Source of the DNA: Streptococcus mitis
GTDB taxonomy: Bacteria; Bacillota; Bacilli; Lactobacillales; Streptococcaceae
Reading direction: 5' to 3'
DNA: 64,000 bases
Assembly: GCF_000722685.1 (NCBI RefSeq)
Contig: NZ_JPFV01000013.1
Location: 62,001 to 126,000 of the forward strand
Below, in pieces: positions 47,828-57,049 of the stretch. Below the pieces are notes generated by a model that searched no databases, had not been told where the DNA came from, and saw only the letters and a list, made by a program, of their open reading frames with translations. The translations under genes were made by a program, and so were the position numbers. Each line of letters starts with the position of its first letter. Within the stretch, counting starts at the first letter, position 1.

Positions 47828-48586
47828 ATGGCTTTAGTAGAATTTGAACACGTCGAAAAATATTACGGAGACTACCACGCACTCCGCGACATCAATCTCC
47901 GTTTTGAAAAAGGACAAGTCGTTGTCCTACTCGGACCATCTGGTTCTGGCAAATCCACTCTTATCCGTACCATCAATGGTTTGGAGGCTGTCGACAAGGG
48001 AAGTCTTCTAGTCAATGGCCACCAAGTTGCTGGTGCTAGCCAGAAAGATTTGGTGCCTCTTCGTAAGGAAGTAGGCATGGTTTTCCAACATTTTAACCTC
48101 TATCCGCACAAAACAGTGTTAGAAAACGTAACACTCGCACCCATAAAAGTTCTAGGAATTGATAAAAAAGAAGCTGAAAAAACAGCCCAAAAATATCTGG
48201 AATTTGTAAATATGTGGGACAAGAAAGATTCATATCCAGCCATGCTATCTGGCGGACAAAAACAACGGATTGCCATCGCACGTGGCCTCGCCATGCATCC
48301 AGAGCTCCTCCTCTTTGATGAGCCAACATCTGCCCTTGACCCTGAAACCATCGGCGATGTTCTAGCAGTTATGCAAAAATTGGCCCACGATGGTATGAAT
48401 ATGATTGTCGTTACTCATGAAATGGGCTTTGCCCGTGAAGTTGCGGATCGCATTATCTTTATGGCTGATGGAGAAGTTTTGGTGGATACGACAGATGTTG
48501 ATGACTTTTTCGACAATCCAAGCGAACCTCGTGCCCAACAATTTCTCAGCAAAATCATCAACCACGAAAGTGACAAAGTCAAATAA
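47828..48586 (+). CDS. Polar amino-acid ABC transporter ATP-binding protein (GlnQ-like)
   Basis: A 252-aa ABC ATPase: Walker A GPSGSGKST (~36-44), signature LSGGQKQRIAIARGLA, Walker B LLLFDEPTSALD and the switch histidine in VVTHEMG. It is first of a four-gene operon (ATPase, binding protein, two permeases) for uptake of a polar amino acid such as Gln, Glu or Asp; the exact ligand is not shown. The AAGGAG site precedes ATG 47828. Confidence 0.93.
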   Translation: MALVEFEHVEKYYGDYHALRDINLRFEKGQVVVLLGPSGSGKSTLIRTINGLEAVDKGSLLVNGHQVAGASQKDLVPLRKEVGMVFQHFNLYPHKTVLENVTLAPIKVLGIDKKEAEKTAQKYLEFVNMWDKKDSYPAMLSGGQKQRIAIARGLAMHPELLLFDEPTSALDPETIGDVLAVMQKLAHDGMNMIVVTHEMGFAREVADRIIFMADGEVLVDTTDVDDFFDNPSEPRAQQFLSKIINHESDKVK

Positions 48587-48596
48587 GGAGGCGTCT

Positions 48597-49391
48597 ATGA
48601 AAAAGAAATTCTTTTTATCAGCATTATTGATTAGCCTTTTCAGCCTTGCTGCTACAAAACCAGTTCAAGCTGATACTAGTATCGCAGACATTCAAAAGAG
48701 AGGCGAGCTAGTTGTTGGTGTGAAACAAGACGTTCCCAATTTCGGTTACAAGGATCCCAAGACAGGGACCTTTTCTGGTATCGAAACTGACTTGGCCAAG
48801 ATGGTAGCTGACGAGCTCAAGGTCAAGGTTCGTTATGTGCCGGTTACAGCACAAACTCGAGGTCCCCTTCTAGACAATGAACAGGTCGATATGGATATCG
48901 CGACCTTTACCATCACAGACGAACGCAAAAAACTCTATAACTTCACCAGCCCTTACTACACAGATGCTTCTGGCTTTTTGGTCAATAAATCTGCCAAAAT
49001 CAAAAAGATTGAGGACCTAAACGGCAAAACCATCGGAGTCGCCCAAGGTTCTATCACCCAACGCCTGATTACTGAACTGGGTAAAAAGAAAGGTCTGAAG
49101 TTTAAATTCGTCGAACTTGGTTCCTACCCAGAATTGATTACTTCCCTACACGCTCACCGTATTGATGCCTTTTCCGTTGACCGCTCGATTCTATCTGGCT
49201 ACATCAGCAAACGCACAGTACTACTAGATGATAGTTTCAAGCCATCAGACTACGGTATTGTTACCAAGAAATCAAATACAGAGCTCAACGACTATCTCGA
49301 TAACTTGGTTACTAAATGGAGCAAGGATGGTAGTTTGCAGAAACTTTATGACCGTTACAAGCTCAAACCATCTAGCCATACCGCAGATTAA
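48597..49391 (+). CDS. Amino-acid ABC transporter substrate-binding protein
   Basis: A 264-aa family 3 binding protein starting at ATG 48597 after AAGGAGG, 10 bp behind the ATPase gene. The signal peptide MKKKFFLSALLISLFSLAAT ends KPVQA without a lipobox cysteine, so it may be released or uncleaved rather than lipid-anchored. Binding domain: RGELVVGVKQDVPNFGYKD and FTITDERKKLYNFTSPYY. Confidence 0.9.
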   Translation: MKKKFFLSALLISLFSLAATKPVQADTSIADIQKRGELVVGVKQDVPNFGYKDPKTGTFSGIETDLAKMVADELKVKVRYVPVTAQTRGPLLDNEQVDMDIATFTITDERKKLYNFTSPYYTDASGFLVNKSAKIKKIEDLNGKTIGVAQGSITQRLITELGKKKGLKFKFVELGSYPELITSLHAHRIDAFSVDRSILSGYISKRTVLLDDSFKPSDYGIVTKKSNTELNDYLDNLVTKWSKDGSLQKLYDRYKLKPSSHTAD

Positions 49392-49403
49392 GGAGGACAC
49401 CCT

Positions 49404-50081
49404 ATGACAGATTTATCATCTTGGACAGCCTATTTTCAGGATTTTGGACAATTTTTCAATGGATTCCTCTTCACTCTTGCCCTAGCTATCGGATCCTTTA
49501 TCCTAGCCATGGTTTTAGGCATCTTCTTCGGAGCCATGTCAACCAGCAAACGTCCAATTTTGCGAATCTTAGCTCGTATATTTGTGGAATTTTACCAAAA
49601 CACTCCCCTCTTGGTGCAGTTTGTTATCGTTTTTTATGGCCTACCTCTTATCAGTGACCATATCATCATGATTCCGATTTATTGGACGGCTGTTCTCTGC
49701 GTGGGACTCTATCATGGCGCCTATATCGCTGAGGTGATTCGCTCAGGGATTCAGTCTATTCCTAACGGTCAGATGGAGGCCGCCTTGTCACAAGGTTTTA
49801 CCTATATCAGCGCCATGCGCTTGATTATCTTGCCTCAGGCCTTCCGTATCATTCTCCCACCTTTGACCAACCAAATCGTCAACCTCATCAAGAATACCTC
49901 CACAGTCGCTATCATTTCTGGTGTAGACTTGATGTTTGTAACCAAGTCTTGGTCGGCACTTAACGGAAACTACATTCCAGCCTTTCTAGGCGCTGCCCTT
50001 CTCTACTTTTCTCTATGCTTCCCTGTTGCCCAGTTTGGTCGCAAGATGGAGCAAGCCAACAAAAAAGCTTATTCACTTTAG
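49404..50081 (+). CDS. Amino-acid ABC transporter permease
   Basis: A 225-aa permease with about five membrane helices of the HisM/GlnP type: FYQNTPLLVQFVIVFYGLP and the EAA loop GQMEAALSQGFTYISAMRL facing the ATPase. AGGAGG precedes ATG 49404, 12 bp after the binding-protein gene. Confidence 0.92.
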   Translation: MTDLSSWTAYFQDFGQFFNGFLFTLALAIGSFILAMVLGIFFGAMSTSKRPILRILARIFVEFYQNTPLLVQFVIVFYGLPLISDHIIMIPIYWTAVLCVGLYHGAYIAEVIRSGIQSIPNGQMEAALSQGFTYISAMRLIILPQAFRIILPPLTNQIVNLIKNTSTVAIISGVDLMFVTKSWSALNGNYIPAFLGAALLYFSLCFPVAQFGRKMEQANKKAYSL

Positions 50082-50090
50082 GAGGTTACT

Positions 50091-50750
50091 ATGGAATCCA
50101 TTTTAGAAATTTTGACCCCAGATAACCTAGTCTTTATCTTTAAAGGATTTGGCTTGACCCTCTACATTTCTCTGATTGCCATCGTCCTCTCTACCCTTAT
50201 CGGTACAGTTTTAGCCGTCATGAGAAATGGCAAAAATCCTATCTTACGTATCATCTCCAGCATTTACATCGAGTTTGTGCGCAACGTTCCCAACCTCCTC
50301 TGGATTTTCACCATTTTTTTAGTTTTCAAAATGAAATCCACACCAGCAGGAATCACTGCCTTCACTCTCTTTACCTCAGCGGCCCTAGCTGAGATTATTC
50401 GTGGTGGCCTAAATGCCGTAGACAAGGGACAATACGAAGCAGGAATGTCTCAGGGATTTACTTCTGCGCAAATCCTCTACCACATCATTCTCCCACAAGC
50501 AATCCGCAAAATGCTGCCAGCCATCATTTCTCAGTTTGTAACCGTAATTAAGGATACCAGTCTCCTCTACTCTGTTATCGCCCTACAAGAACTCTTTGGA
50601 GCTAGCCAAATTCTCATGGGCCGTTATTTTGAACCAGAGCAAGTGTTTAGTCTTTATATCCTGATTGCCCTCATCTACTTCAGCTTTAACCTAGCCATTT
50701 CTAGCCTATCTCATATGCTAGCCAAACGTTGGCAACAAGCTACAGAATAA
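50091..50750 (+). CDS. Amino-acid ABC transporter permease
   Basis: A 219-aa second permease, the heterodimer partner of the preceding one: FVRNVPNLLWIFTIFLVFK and EAA loop GQYEAGMSQGFTSAQILYH. AGGAGG overlaps the end of the previous gene. The operon ends at the terminator at 50757. Confidence 0.92.
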   Translation: MESILEILTPDNLVFIFKGFGLTLYISLIAIVLSTLIGTVLAVMRNGKNPILRIISSIYIEFVRNVPNLLWIFTIFLVFKMKSTPAGITAFTLFTSAALAEIIRGGLNAVDKGQYEAGMSQGFTSAQILYHIILPQAIRKMLPAIISQFVTVIKDTSLLYSVIALQELFGASQILMGRYFEPEQVFSLYILIALIYFSFNLAISSLSHMLAKRWQQATE

Positions 50751-50756
50751 ACAGCC

Positions 50757-50784
50757 ACTCTCCAGTTCAATTGGAGAGTTTTTT
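50757..50784 (+). terminator. Terminator of the amino-acid ABC operon
   Basis: ACTCTCCA (50757-50764) and TGGAGAGT (50772-50779) pair around GTTCAAT, followed by TTTTTT. Confidence 0.9.
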
Positions 50785-50796
50785 CTACGCAATCTC

Positions 50797-50829
50797 AAAA
50801 AAACACTGCCAGATTTCTAGCAGCGTTTT
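50797..50829 (-). terminator. msmK terminator
   Basis: On the minus strand AAAACGCTGC and GCAGTGTTTT pair (one G-T) around a 10-nt loop, followed by TTT. Confidence 0.82.
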
Positions 50830-50843
50830 GAGTTTTATTTATC

Positions 50844-51974
50844 TTAGTAAACTGTTTTTTCAGTTTCTACATCGAAGAAGTGTGCTTTGTTCAAGTCAAA
50901 TCCAAGTTCAACTGTTGCACCTGTTTGCAAGTAGTCACGAGCATCAACTTTGGCAACAAATTCATCTTTACCAACTTGACAGTAAAGGTGAGATTCTGAA
51001 CCAAGCAATTCTGATACTGAGATAGTAGCTTTAACAACTGATTCTGGGAATGTTTCAAGGAAAGCAGGTTCTGCATTCACGTCTTCTGGACGGATACCGA
51101 AGATCAATTCTTTACCTTCGTAGCCTTTTTCACGAAGAACTTTCAATGCTCCTTCTGGAACTTTCAAACGGAAACCGTCAGAAACAATTTCGCTACCAAC
51201 CAATTTCACGTTGATGAAGTTCATAGCTGGGCTTCCGATGAATCCTGCTACGAATTTGTTAACTGGGTTTTTGTAAACTTCTTGAGGAGTACCGATTTGT
51301 TCTACACGTCCGATAGTACCTGTACCAGCAGGGTTCTTAGTTGCTGACATGATAACGATACGGTCTGCAAGTGTCATCGCTTCTGTTTGGTCGTGAGTTA
51401 CGTAGATAGTTGTAGCTCCAATACGACGGTGGATTTTAGCGATTTCAGCACGCATTGATACACGAAGTTTTGCATCCAAGTTTGACAAAGGTTCGTCCAT
51501 CAAGAATACTTTTGCATCACGGACAATGGCACGACCCATGGCAACACGTTGACGTTGACCACCTGAAAGGTCAGCTGGTTTACGTTCCAAGAATTCTTTC
51601 AATCCAAGGATTTCAGCTGCTTCTTGCACACGTTTGTCGATGTCTTCTTTGCTGTATTTACGCAATTTCAAACCGAAAGCCATGTTATCGTATACAGTCA
51701 TGTGTGGGTAAAGAGCGTAGTTTTGGAATACCATGGCGATGTCACGGTCTTTTGGAGCTACGTCGTTGACAACCACGCCATCGATAGATGCAGTACCCTC
51801 TGTGATGTCTTCAAGACCAGCAATCATACGAAGAGTTGTTGATTTACCACATCCTGAAGGACCTACGAAAACGATAAATTCTTTGTCTTTGATGTCCAAG
51901 TTGAAGTCTTCAACTGAATAGTGTTCGCTGTTTGGATATTTTTTGTAAATATTTTTAAGATTCAATTCTACCAT
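50844..51974 (-). CDS. msmK: MsmK, shared ATPase of sugar ABC importers
   Basis: A 376-aa ATPase of the MalK/UgpC type: Walker [10 protein letters not shown] (~37-45), signature [15 protein letters not shown], Walker [13 protein letters not shown], then the C-terminal OB/TOBE regulatory domain ([24 protein letters not shown]). In pneumococcus one such ATPase energises several sugar importers, including those for raffinose, sialic acid and maltodextrins, which fits the absence of permease genes here. A cre-like site overlaps its promoter. Confidence 0.92.
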   Translation of the reverse strand: MVELNLKNIYKKYPNSEHYSVEDFNLDIKDKEFIVFVGPSGCGKSTTLRMIAGLEDITEGTASIDGVVVNDVAPKDRDIAMVFQNYALYPHMTVYDNMAFGLKLRKYSKEDIDKRVQEAAEILGLKEFLERKPADLSGGQRQRVAMGRAIVRDAKVFLMDEPLSNLDAKLRVSMRAEIAKIHRRIGATTIYVTHDQTEAMTLADRIVIMSATKNPAGTGTIGRVEQIGTPQEVYKNPVNKFVAGFIGSPAMNFINVKLVGSEIVSDGFRLKVPEGALKVLREKGYEGKELIFGIRPEDVNAEPAFLETFPESVVKATISVSELLGSESHLYCQVGKDEFVAKVDARDYLQTGATVELGFDLNKAHFFDVETEKTVY

Positions 51975-52006
51975 GAGGTGAACTCCTTTTGTCTTTTGAT
52001 AGTTTT

Positions 52007-52029
52007 ATTATAGATGAAAACGCTTTACA
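52007..52029 (-). promoter_or_regulatory. msmK promoter with cre-like site
   Basis: -10 TATAAT (52007-52012) preceded on the same strand by TGTAAAGCGTTTTCA (52015-52029), which on the plus strand reads TGAAAACGCTTTACA, one insertion away from the CcpA cre consensus. Its place in the spacer region suggests repression on glucose. Confidence 0.6.
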
Positions 52030-52085
52030 TTTCTATGGCAAGATGACCAAAAAATAAAAAAGTTCTGTGCAACTTGCACAAAACT

Positions 52086-52955
52086 TTAGAGAATATCTGG
52101 TAAAATCAATTGATAACACAAGGTCAGATCTGTCAATTCCTTCAATTGAAGCCCTGTCAATTCTTCCCACTTATCAATCTTGTATTGGAGAGAATTGCGG
52201 TGCAGATAGAGTTGCTGGGCTGTTTTTGTGAGAACAGCACTATTTTCCCAAAGAGAGAGAATGATTTCCTGAATCTGATCTTGATCCAAAATCATCTGGT
52301 GTAGACATTCCTTGATTGCCTTCAAGTCCACGAGTCTTTCTCCCATACTCCAAAGATAGAGCTGAGAAAAAGTATGAACACCTTGATGACCCTGACGCCA
52401 CCAAATCTTAAACAAATCGCGCTCCGCTTTGATTAAGTCTGATAGGGCTTGATGGCCTGTCTGAGACCAAACCTGACCCAACATGATAGAGAGACGAAGT
52501 CCAAAGTCATACTCAACCGCTTCAATCGTATCAGATAAGATTGAACGTACAGAGGTGTACTTATCTTGTTGGAGAACAAAAATGTAATCCTGAGCTCCGA
52601 CCTGAATCACCGTCTGACAGTTGGGAAAAAGAGTCCGCATCATATCCAGCCAAGAAGCTAGATTTTCCTGCTGAAAATAGGAAAGATGACAATAAACCAA
52701 CTGAATCTTTTTGAAAGCTTGCGGTGCTTGCCCCTTCCCCTCAATCAGATAGGGATACCAAGGATTGAGCGAACTAGATTGCTCCTGCTGGGTCAAAAGA
52801 GCAACCAACTGCTTTTCACGCTCACTGAGTCCAGATTTCTCCAGCAAAAGCCACTGATAATTTGACAGAGGTAGACTTAGATAACCCTCTTTATCAACTG
52901 GCTGATCTAAGATTTTACCATCAGGAAACCAATCCAGTAGTTCTTTTGCAATCAT
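52086..52955 (-). CDS. PucR-type transcriptional regulator
   Basis: A 289-aa protein with a C-terminal PucR/CdaR helix-turn-helix (SAVLTKTAQQLYLHRNSLQY, near residues 240-260) and a central GGDEF-like/PucR domain; the N-terminal sensor part resembles nothing I can name. It overlaps mrnC by 4 bp. A regulated target is not visible; msmK downstream has its own promoter. Confidence 0.75.
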   Translation of the reverse strand: MIAKELLDWFPDGKILDQPVDKEGYLSLPLSNYQWLLLEKSGLSEREKQLVALLTQQEQSSSLNPWYPYLIEGKGQAPQAFKKIQLVYCHLSYFQQENLASWLDMMRTLFPNCQTVIQVGAQDYIFVLQQDKYTSVRSILSDTIEAVEYDFGLRLSIMLGQVWSQTGHQALSDLIKAERDLFKIWWRQGHQGVHTFSQLYLWSMGERLVDLKAIKECLHQMILDQDQIQEIILSLWENSAVLTKTAQQLYLHRNSLQYKIDKWEELTGLQLKELTDLTLCYQLILPDIL

Positions 52956-53344
52956 CTATAGCCCTCCACTTTTTGGATGCACCACGAAATCAAGCTCTCA
53001 AGACGTTCCAGATTTTCAGTCATATGGAGATAGCCCATCACGGCTTCAAAACCTGTGGACATACGGTAAGTCACCACATCAGCATTTTTGGCCTTGGTGT
53101 GGCTATTGGTATTGCGACCACGTTTGTAGATTTCTTCTTCTTTTTCCGTCAGGACTTGCTCCTCTAACATAAAGGAAATCAGGCGAGCCTGAGCCTTGGC
53201 TGACACATACTTGGTTGCTTCTTGGTGGAGTTTATTGGGCTTGGTCATGCCTTTGAGGATGAGGTGGCGGCGAATATACATAGAATAAACCGCATCTCCT
53301 TCAAAAGCTAACGCAATCCCGTTAATGAGATTGACATCAATCAC
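52952..53344 (-). CDS. mrnC: Mini-ribonuclease III
   Basis: A 130-aa Mini-III: an RNase III catalytic domain without the dsRNA-binding domain. Motifs: GIALAFEGDAVYSMYIRRHL (aspartate pair), GRNTNSHTKAKNADVVTYRM and the C-terminal FEAVMGYLHMTENLERLESL (catalytic Glu). It matures 23S rRNA. It overlaps cysS by 8 bp, a conserved pairing in Firmicutes. Confidence 0.93.
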   Translation of the reverse strand: MIDVNLINGIALAFEGDAVYSMYIRRHLILKGMTKPNKLHQEATKYVSAKAQARLISFMLEEQVLTEKEEEIYKRGRNTNSHTKAKNADVVTYRMSTGFEAVMGYLHMTENLERLESLISWCIQKVEGYR

Positions 53345-54680
53345 GTGTCCACCTCACTCCATCTTTTGTATCCAATAGTTTAATGCCTTGAGCAGCCAGT
53401 TGGTCACGGATTTGGTCCGCTGTCGCAAAGTCACGATTGGCACGTGCTTCTTGGCGTTTTTGAATCAAAACTTCGATCTCTGCATCCAAAACTTCCTCAA
53501 TAAAGACAATTCCAAAGACCTCTAACATAGCCGCAAGAGCTTGCTTTACACTTGCATCATAGTTGCCAGAATTGATCCATTTGGCCATTTCAAAGACTAC
53601 TGTGATACCATTAGCAGCGTTAAAATCTTCATCCATAGACGCCACAAACTTATCTTTAAAAGCTTGTAATTTTTGAGCATCTACAGTTCCAGAAAATGGT
53701 TGCTCATAAGTGTTCTTCAGATACTTGAGATTAGTCTCTGCATCATGCACTGCTTTTTCCGTAAAATTGATCGGCTTACGGTAGTGTTGAGTCGCAAAGA
53801 AGAAACGAAGCACTTGCCCATCTAGAGTTTTAAGGGCATCATGGACGGTGATAAAGTTGCCCAAAGATTTAGACATCTTGACATTATCGATGTTGACAAA
53901 GCCGTTGTGCATCCAGTAGTTCGCAAAGGTCTTACCTGTCTTGGCTTCCGACTGGGCAATTTCATTGGTATGGTGAGGAAACTCAAGGTCAGCTCCACCA
54001 CCGTGGATATCAATGGTATCGCCCAAAATCTCTGTTGACATGACCGAACACTCGATATGCCAGCCCGGACGACCCGGTCCCCAAGGACTATCCCAAGAAA
54101 TCTCGCCTGGTTTGGCAGATTTCCACAGGGCAAAGTCTACAGGATTTTCCTTACGAGCCGTTTCTTCATCGGTACGACCTGAAGCACCCAGCTCCAAGTC
54201 TTCCAAGGTTTTGTTAGCCAATTTAGCATAGTTATGGGATTTTTCAACACGGAAGTAAACATCCCCTTGGCTCTCATAGGCAAAGCCTTTTTCAATCAAC
54301 TCTTCCACAAAGCGGATAATGTCATCCATAAACTCCACCACACGCGGATGGCGAGTCGCAGGTTTGACGCCCAAGGCCGTCACATCCTCACGAAAGGCAG
54401 CGATGTACTTGTCCGCAACCTCCTGAGGCGTGATACCTTCTTCCTTGGCACGGTTGATAATCTTATCATCCACATCCGTAAAATTGGAAATATAGGCAAC
54501 GTCATAACCACGATATTCAAAGTAGCGACGAATGGTATCAAAAGCCACCGTCGAACGGGCATTCCCCACGTGAATATAGTTGTACACCGTTGGCCCACAA
54601 ACATACATCTTAACCTTACCATCCTCAATCGGGACAAACTCTCGCAAATCACGAGACATGGTATCGTAAATTTTAATCAT
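53337..54680 (-). CDS. cysS: Cysteinyl-tRNA synthetase
   Basis: A 447-aa class I synthetase. I choose ATG 54680 (MIKIYDTMSRDLREF) with GAAGGGAG upstream over the GTG three codons earlier. Zinc/HIGH region VCGPTVYNYIHVGNARST, KMSKS loop NVKMSKSLGNF, and anticodon-binding C-terminus. It is cotranscribed with mrnC and the PucR-type regulator. Twelve codons resembling its start recur at 55402-55437. Confidence 0.97.
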   Translation of the reverse strand: MIKIYDTMSRDLREFVPIEDGKVKMYVCGPTVYNYIHVGNARSTVAFDTIRRYFEYRGYDVAYISNFTDVDDKIINRAKEEGITPQEVADKYIAAFREDVTALGVKPATRHPRVVEFMDDIIRFVEELIEKGFAYESQGDVYFRVEKSHNYAKLANKTLEDLELGASGRTDEETARKENPVDFALWKSAKPGEISWDSPWGPGRPGWHIECSVMSTEILGDTIDIHGGGADLEFPHHTNEIAQSEAKTGKTFANYWMHNGFVNIDNVKMSKSLGNFITVHDALKTLDGQVLRFFFATQHYRKPINFTEKAVHDAETNLKYLKNTYEQPFSGTVDAQKLQAFKDKFVASMDEDFNAANGITVVFEMAKWINSGNYDASVKQALAAMLEVFGIVFIEEVLDAEIEVLIQKRQEARANRDFATADQIRDQLAAQGIKLLDTKDGVRWTRD

Positions 54681-54697
54681 GCGGTCCACTCCCTTCT

Positions 54698-55219
54698 CTA
54701 TTTCTGACTTTTTCGGCTGAAAACCAGCTCTGCAAAAGGACCAAATTGTCTGAGGCTATCCAGTTGGTAAAAGCGCTGCCCTTCCTCTTGGGTAAAGAGG
54801 GGAACCCCCTTTCCTAGGATAAGGGGCGCTATCTGAATAATGAGGTGGTCGAAAAGATCCGCATCCAAGAGCGGTCCTACCAAGGAATTACCACCAATCA
54901 CAAAGACATTTTTGCCTTTGTCAATCTGGTGAACAAAGTCCACCACATCCCCAGCTACTGGCTGGTAATTGCTGACAGGCAGGTGCCTATCATGCGTAAA
55001 GACATAGTTTTCCGTAGCTTGATAAAAACTTTCTACATCTTGCAAACCTTGAATTTCCTCAAAGGTCCGCTTGCCCATGATGGTGATATCCATTTGCCTG
55101 TAAAAGTCATCATATCCTGTATCCTCTACAGAACCAAGCTGATGCAACCAGTCTATCCTGTGCTGGCTATCTGCCAAGTAGCCATCCATGGTGATACAGC
55201 CGTAAAAATATACTGCCAT
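54698..55219 (-). CDS. RibD C-terminal/DHFR-like reductase
   Basis: A 173-aa protein of the bacterial dihydrofolate-reductase-like (RibD_C) fold: start MAVYFYGCITMDGYLAD, ITIMGKRTFEE, NADPH motif VFVIGGNSLVGPLLD and IAPLILGKGVPLF. It lacks the catalytic set of true DHFR; function unknown. It sits between cysS and a vestigial copy of the cysS start, suggesting insertion by recombination. Confidence 0.82.
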   Translation of the reverse strand: MAVYFYGCITMDGYLADSQHRIDWLHQLGSVEDTGYDDFYRQMDITIMGKRTFEEIQGLQDVESFYQATENYVFTHDRHLPVSNYQPVAGDVVDFVHQIDKGKNVFVIGGNSLVGPLLDADLFDHLIIQIAPLILGKGVPLFTQEEGQRFYQLDSLRQFGPFAELVFSRKSQK

Positions 55220-55520
55220 TCTTGTAGTTTCCTTTCTAGTTCTGCTTCGCCTTCACTTAGCGGGATAGACCCAGATGATTAGACCTAAGCTAATCAAAGT
55301 ATTCAGCAAAATCCTTGCTGGACAAGAAAAATAAGCCAGACAACAGCAATTCTAATCTGCAGCAGAAAGGTTCATTCTTAAACATTCAAGCACCTCTCCT
55401 GTCTACTTCCGGCTCAAGGTGTCATAGATTTTAATCATAAAATAATAGTCAGGAAAACTAAAATCCGATAACAGCTAGTTTCATCACTGATAGTTCAATT
55501 GAATTTCAGTCCGAATGTCT
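55220..55520. other. Spacer with a vestigial cysS start
   Basis: No full gene. Minus-strand codons at 55437-55402 read MIKIYDTLSRK then stop, nearly the cysS N-terminus (MIKIYDTMSR), but without a ribosome site. The rest shows no recognisable RNA or regulatory element. Confidence 0.55.
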
Positions 55521-56405
55521 CTACACTTCAGAATCCCTTGCTCCTTTATCATTCAGATAAACCACCTGGGTCTGTTTGACAAAGCCGATTTTTTCATACA
55601 AGCGCTTGGCACCTACATTACTATCCTTTACAGCAATCTGAAATTCCTTATCATTTTGCTCAATCAGTTGGTTGACTAAGGATTTTGCTAAATAGCTTCC
55701 ATAGCCTTTTCCACGTTCAGGTTCCGATATTGCTAAACCGTAGAAATAATTCGTATTAGTCGATAAATCAACTGTACAAGTCCCAATGACCTGACCGTTT
55801 TTTAACAAAATATATAGGCTACTTTCTGGATCCTTCAGAGCTTCAGCGACATATCTATCCACAATCTCTCTAGACTCATGTTCCTCTGAGAAAGCCTGAA
55901 ATTTTAACTGACTAATTTGATCCTGATACGAACTATCTGCTAACAAAACTTCAAGATTGGAAAGCTTTTCTAACGGATAAGGTTTTCTATCCTTACCTAA
56001 CCAAGTTTCTGTTTCTTCATCCTCGACCAATCCCCAGTTACTGACAAAATCAGGATGGCGGTCTAGAAAAACACGCTCTGTCTGAAAAGTAACTGAACGA
56101 ATAGGGAAAGAAGCCGTTTCTTTCTCAAAACTAGTAAACAATACATGTGCAATTCCCTGACGGCGATGAGCTGGATGAACCAGTATCGTCACTTCTACAT
56201 CTTGATCATCTGCATAGACAGTTAATAGACCAACAAGTTCGCCTTTTTCATAATAAAGGAAAAAGGCGGGCATGTTTGGGTCAAAATTAAGCATGTTAGA
56301 GAGATAGGGATCACGATAGGTACCGTCATAATTTTGGCAACAGTTAATTAGTTTTTTCGCCTCAGATAACTCCTCTTGGCTTAACTTGTTTCTTGCTTGA
56401 ATCAT
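55521..56405 (-). CDS. GNAT acetyltransferase with two GNAT domains
   Basis: A 294-aa protein with two tandem GNAT folds: the first with VTILVHPAHRRQGIAHVLF (residues ~75-93), the second with LAISEPERGKGYGSYLAKSL and the AKRLYEKIGFVKQ end. The RxxGxA/G motif occurs in both. Substrate unknown. The gene precedes cysE by 11 bp in the opposite sense of flow, i.e. it lies downstream of cysE and is probably read from the same transcript. Confidence 0.83.
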   Translation of the reverse strand: MIQARNKLSQEELSEAKKLINCCQNYDGTYRDPYLSNMLNFDPNMPAFFLYYEKGELVGLLTVYADDQDVEVTILVHPAHRRQGIAHVLFTSFEKETASFPIRSVTFQTERVFLDRHPDFVSNWGLVEDEETETWLGKDRKPYPLEKLSNLEVLLADSSYQDQISQLKFQAFSEEHESREIVDRYVAEALKDPESSLYILLKNGQVIGTCTVDLSTNTNYFYGLAISEPERGKGYGSYLAKSLVNQLIEQNDKEFQIAVKDSNVGAKRLYEKIGFVKQTQVVYLNDKGARDSEV

Positions 56406-56416
56406 ATAGGTATCCT

Positions 56417-57034
56417 CTACAAACCAGAAGATCTGTGACTGGCATCTTTAGCCTGCTCAAGTTTATTGACATAGTATTCCCGTTTCACTTCAACTTCGTG
56501 AATGGTTGGTTCATCCTTTTGCCCATGCACTCGGACAATCTTAGCTGGAATTCCGACAACCGTCACATCACTCGGAACATCTGCTACAACAACTGATGCA
56601 GCACCGACTTTGGCATTTTCACCGATTTCTACCGGTCCAATGACTTGAGCATGAGCAGAGATGAGAGCTCCCTTTCGCACGGTCGGATGGCGTTTGCCAA
56701 CATCCTTACCAGTTCCACCAAGAGTTACTCCGTGGTAAAGCATAACGCCTTTTTCAACAATCGCTGTCTCCCCAATCACCAGGCCAGATCCGTGGTCGAT
56801 AAAGACACCTGAATCAATCTGGGCACCTGGATGAATCTCAATTTGAGTCCAGAAGCGCCAAAACTGACTGTGCATACGAGCCAGTAGTTTGAAGCCATGC
56901 TTCCAGAGAAAATGCGAGAGACGGTGGGCCGCCAAGGCCTTGACACCTGGATAAGTCAGCAAAACCTCCAAAGTGGTGCGAGCCGCTGGATCATTTTCTT
57001 TTACGATATCAATGGTTTCGCGCCACCATCCCAT
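56417..57034 (-). CDS. cysE: Serine O-acetyltransferase
   Basis: A 205-aa left-handed beta-helix enzyme making O-acetylserine for cysteine synthesis. N-terminal helical part (LEVLLTYPGVKALAAHRLSH), hexapeptide repeats (IHPGAQIDSGVFIDHGSGLV, GVTLGGTGKDVGKRHPTV), and catalytic His/Asp in DHGSG. It follows pnp by 15 bp. Together with cysS downstream it forms a cysteine-use cluster. Confidence 0.95.
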   Translation of the reverse strand: MGWWRETIDIVKENDPAARTTLEVLLTYPGVKALAAHRLSHFLWKHGFKLLARMHSQFWRFWTQIEIHPGAQIDSGVFIDHGSGLVIGETAIVEKGVMLYHGVTLGGTGKDVGKRHPTVRKGALISAHAQVIGPVEIGENAKVGAASVVVADVPSDVTVVGIPAKIVRVHGQKDEPTIHEVEVKREYYVNKLEQAKDASHRSSGL

Positions 57035-57049
57035 ACATTTCTCCTTTTC

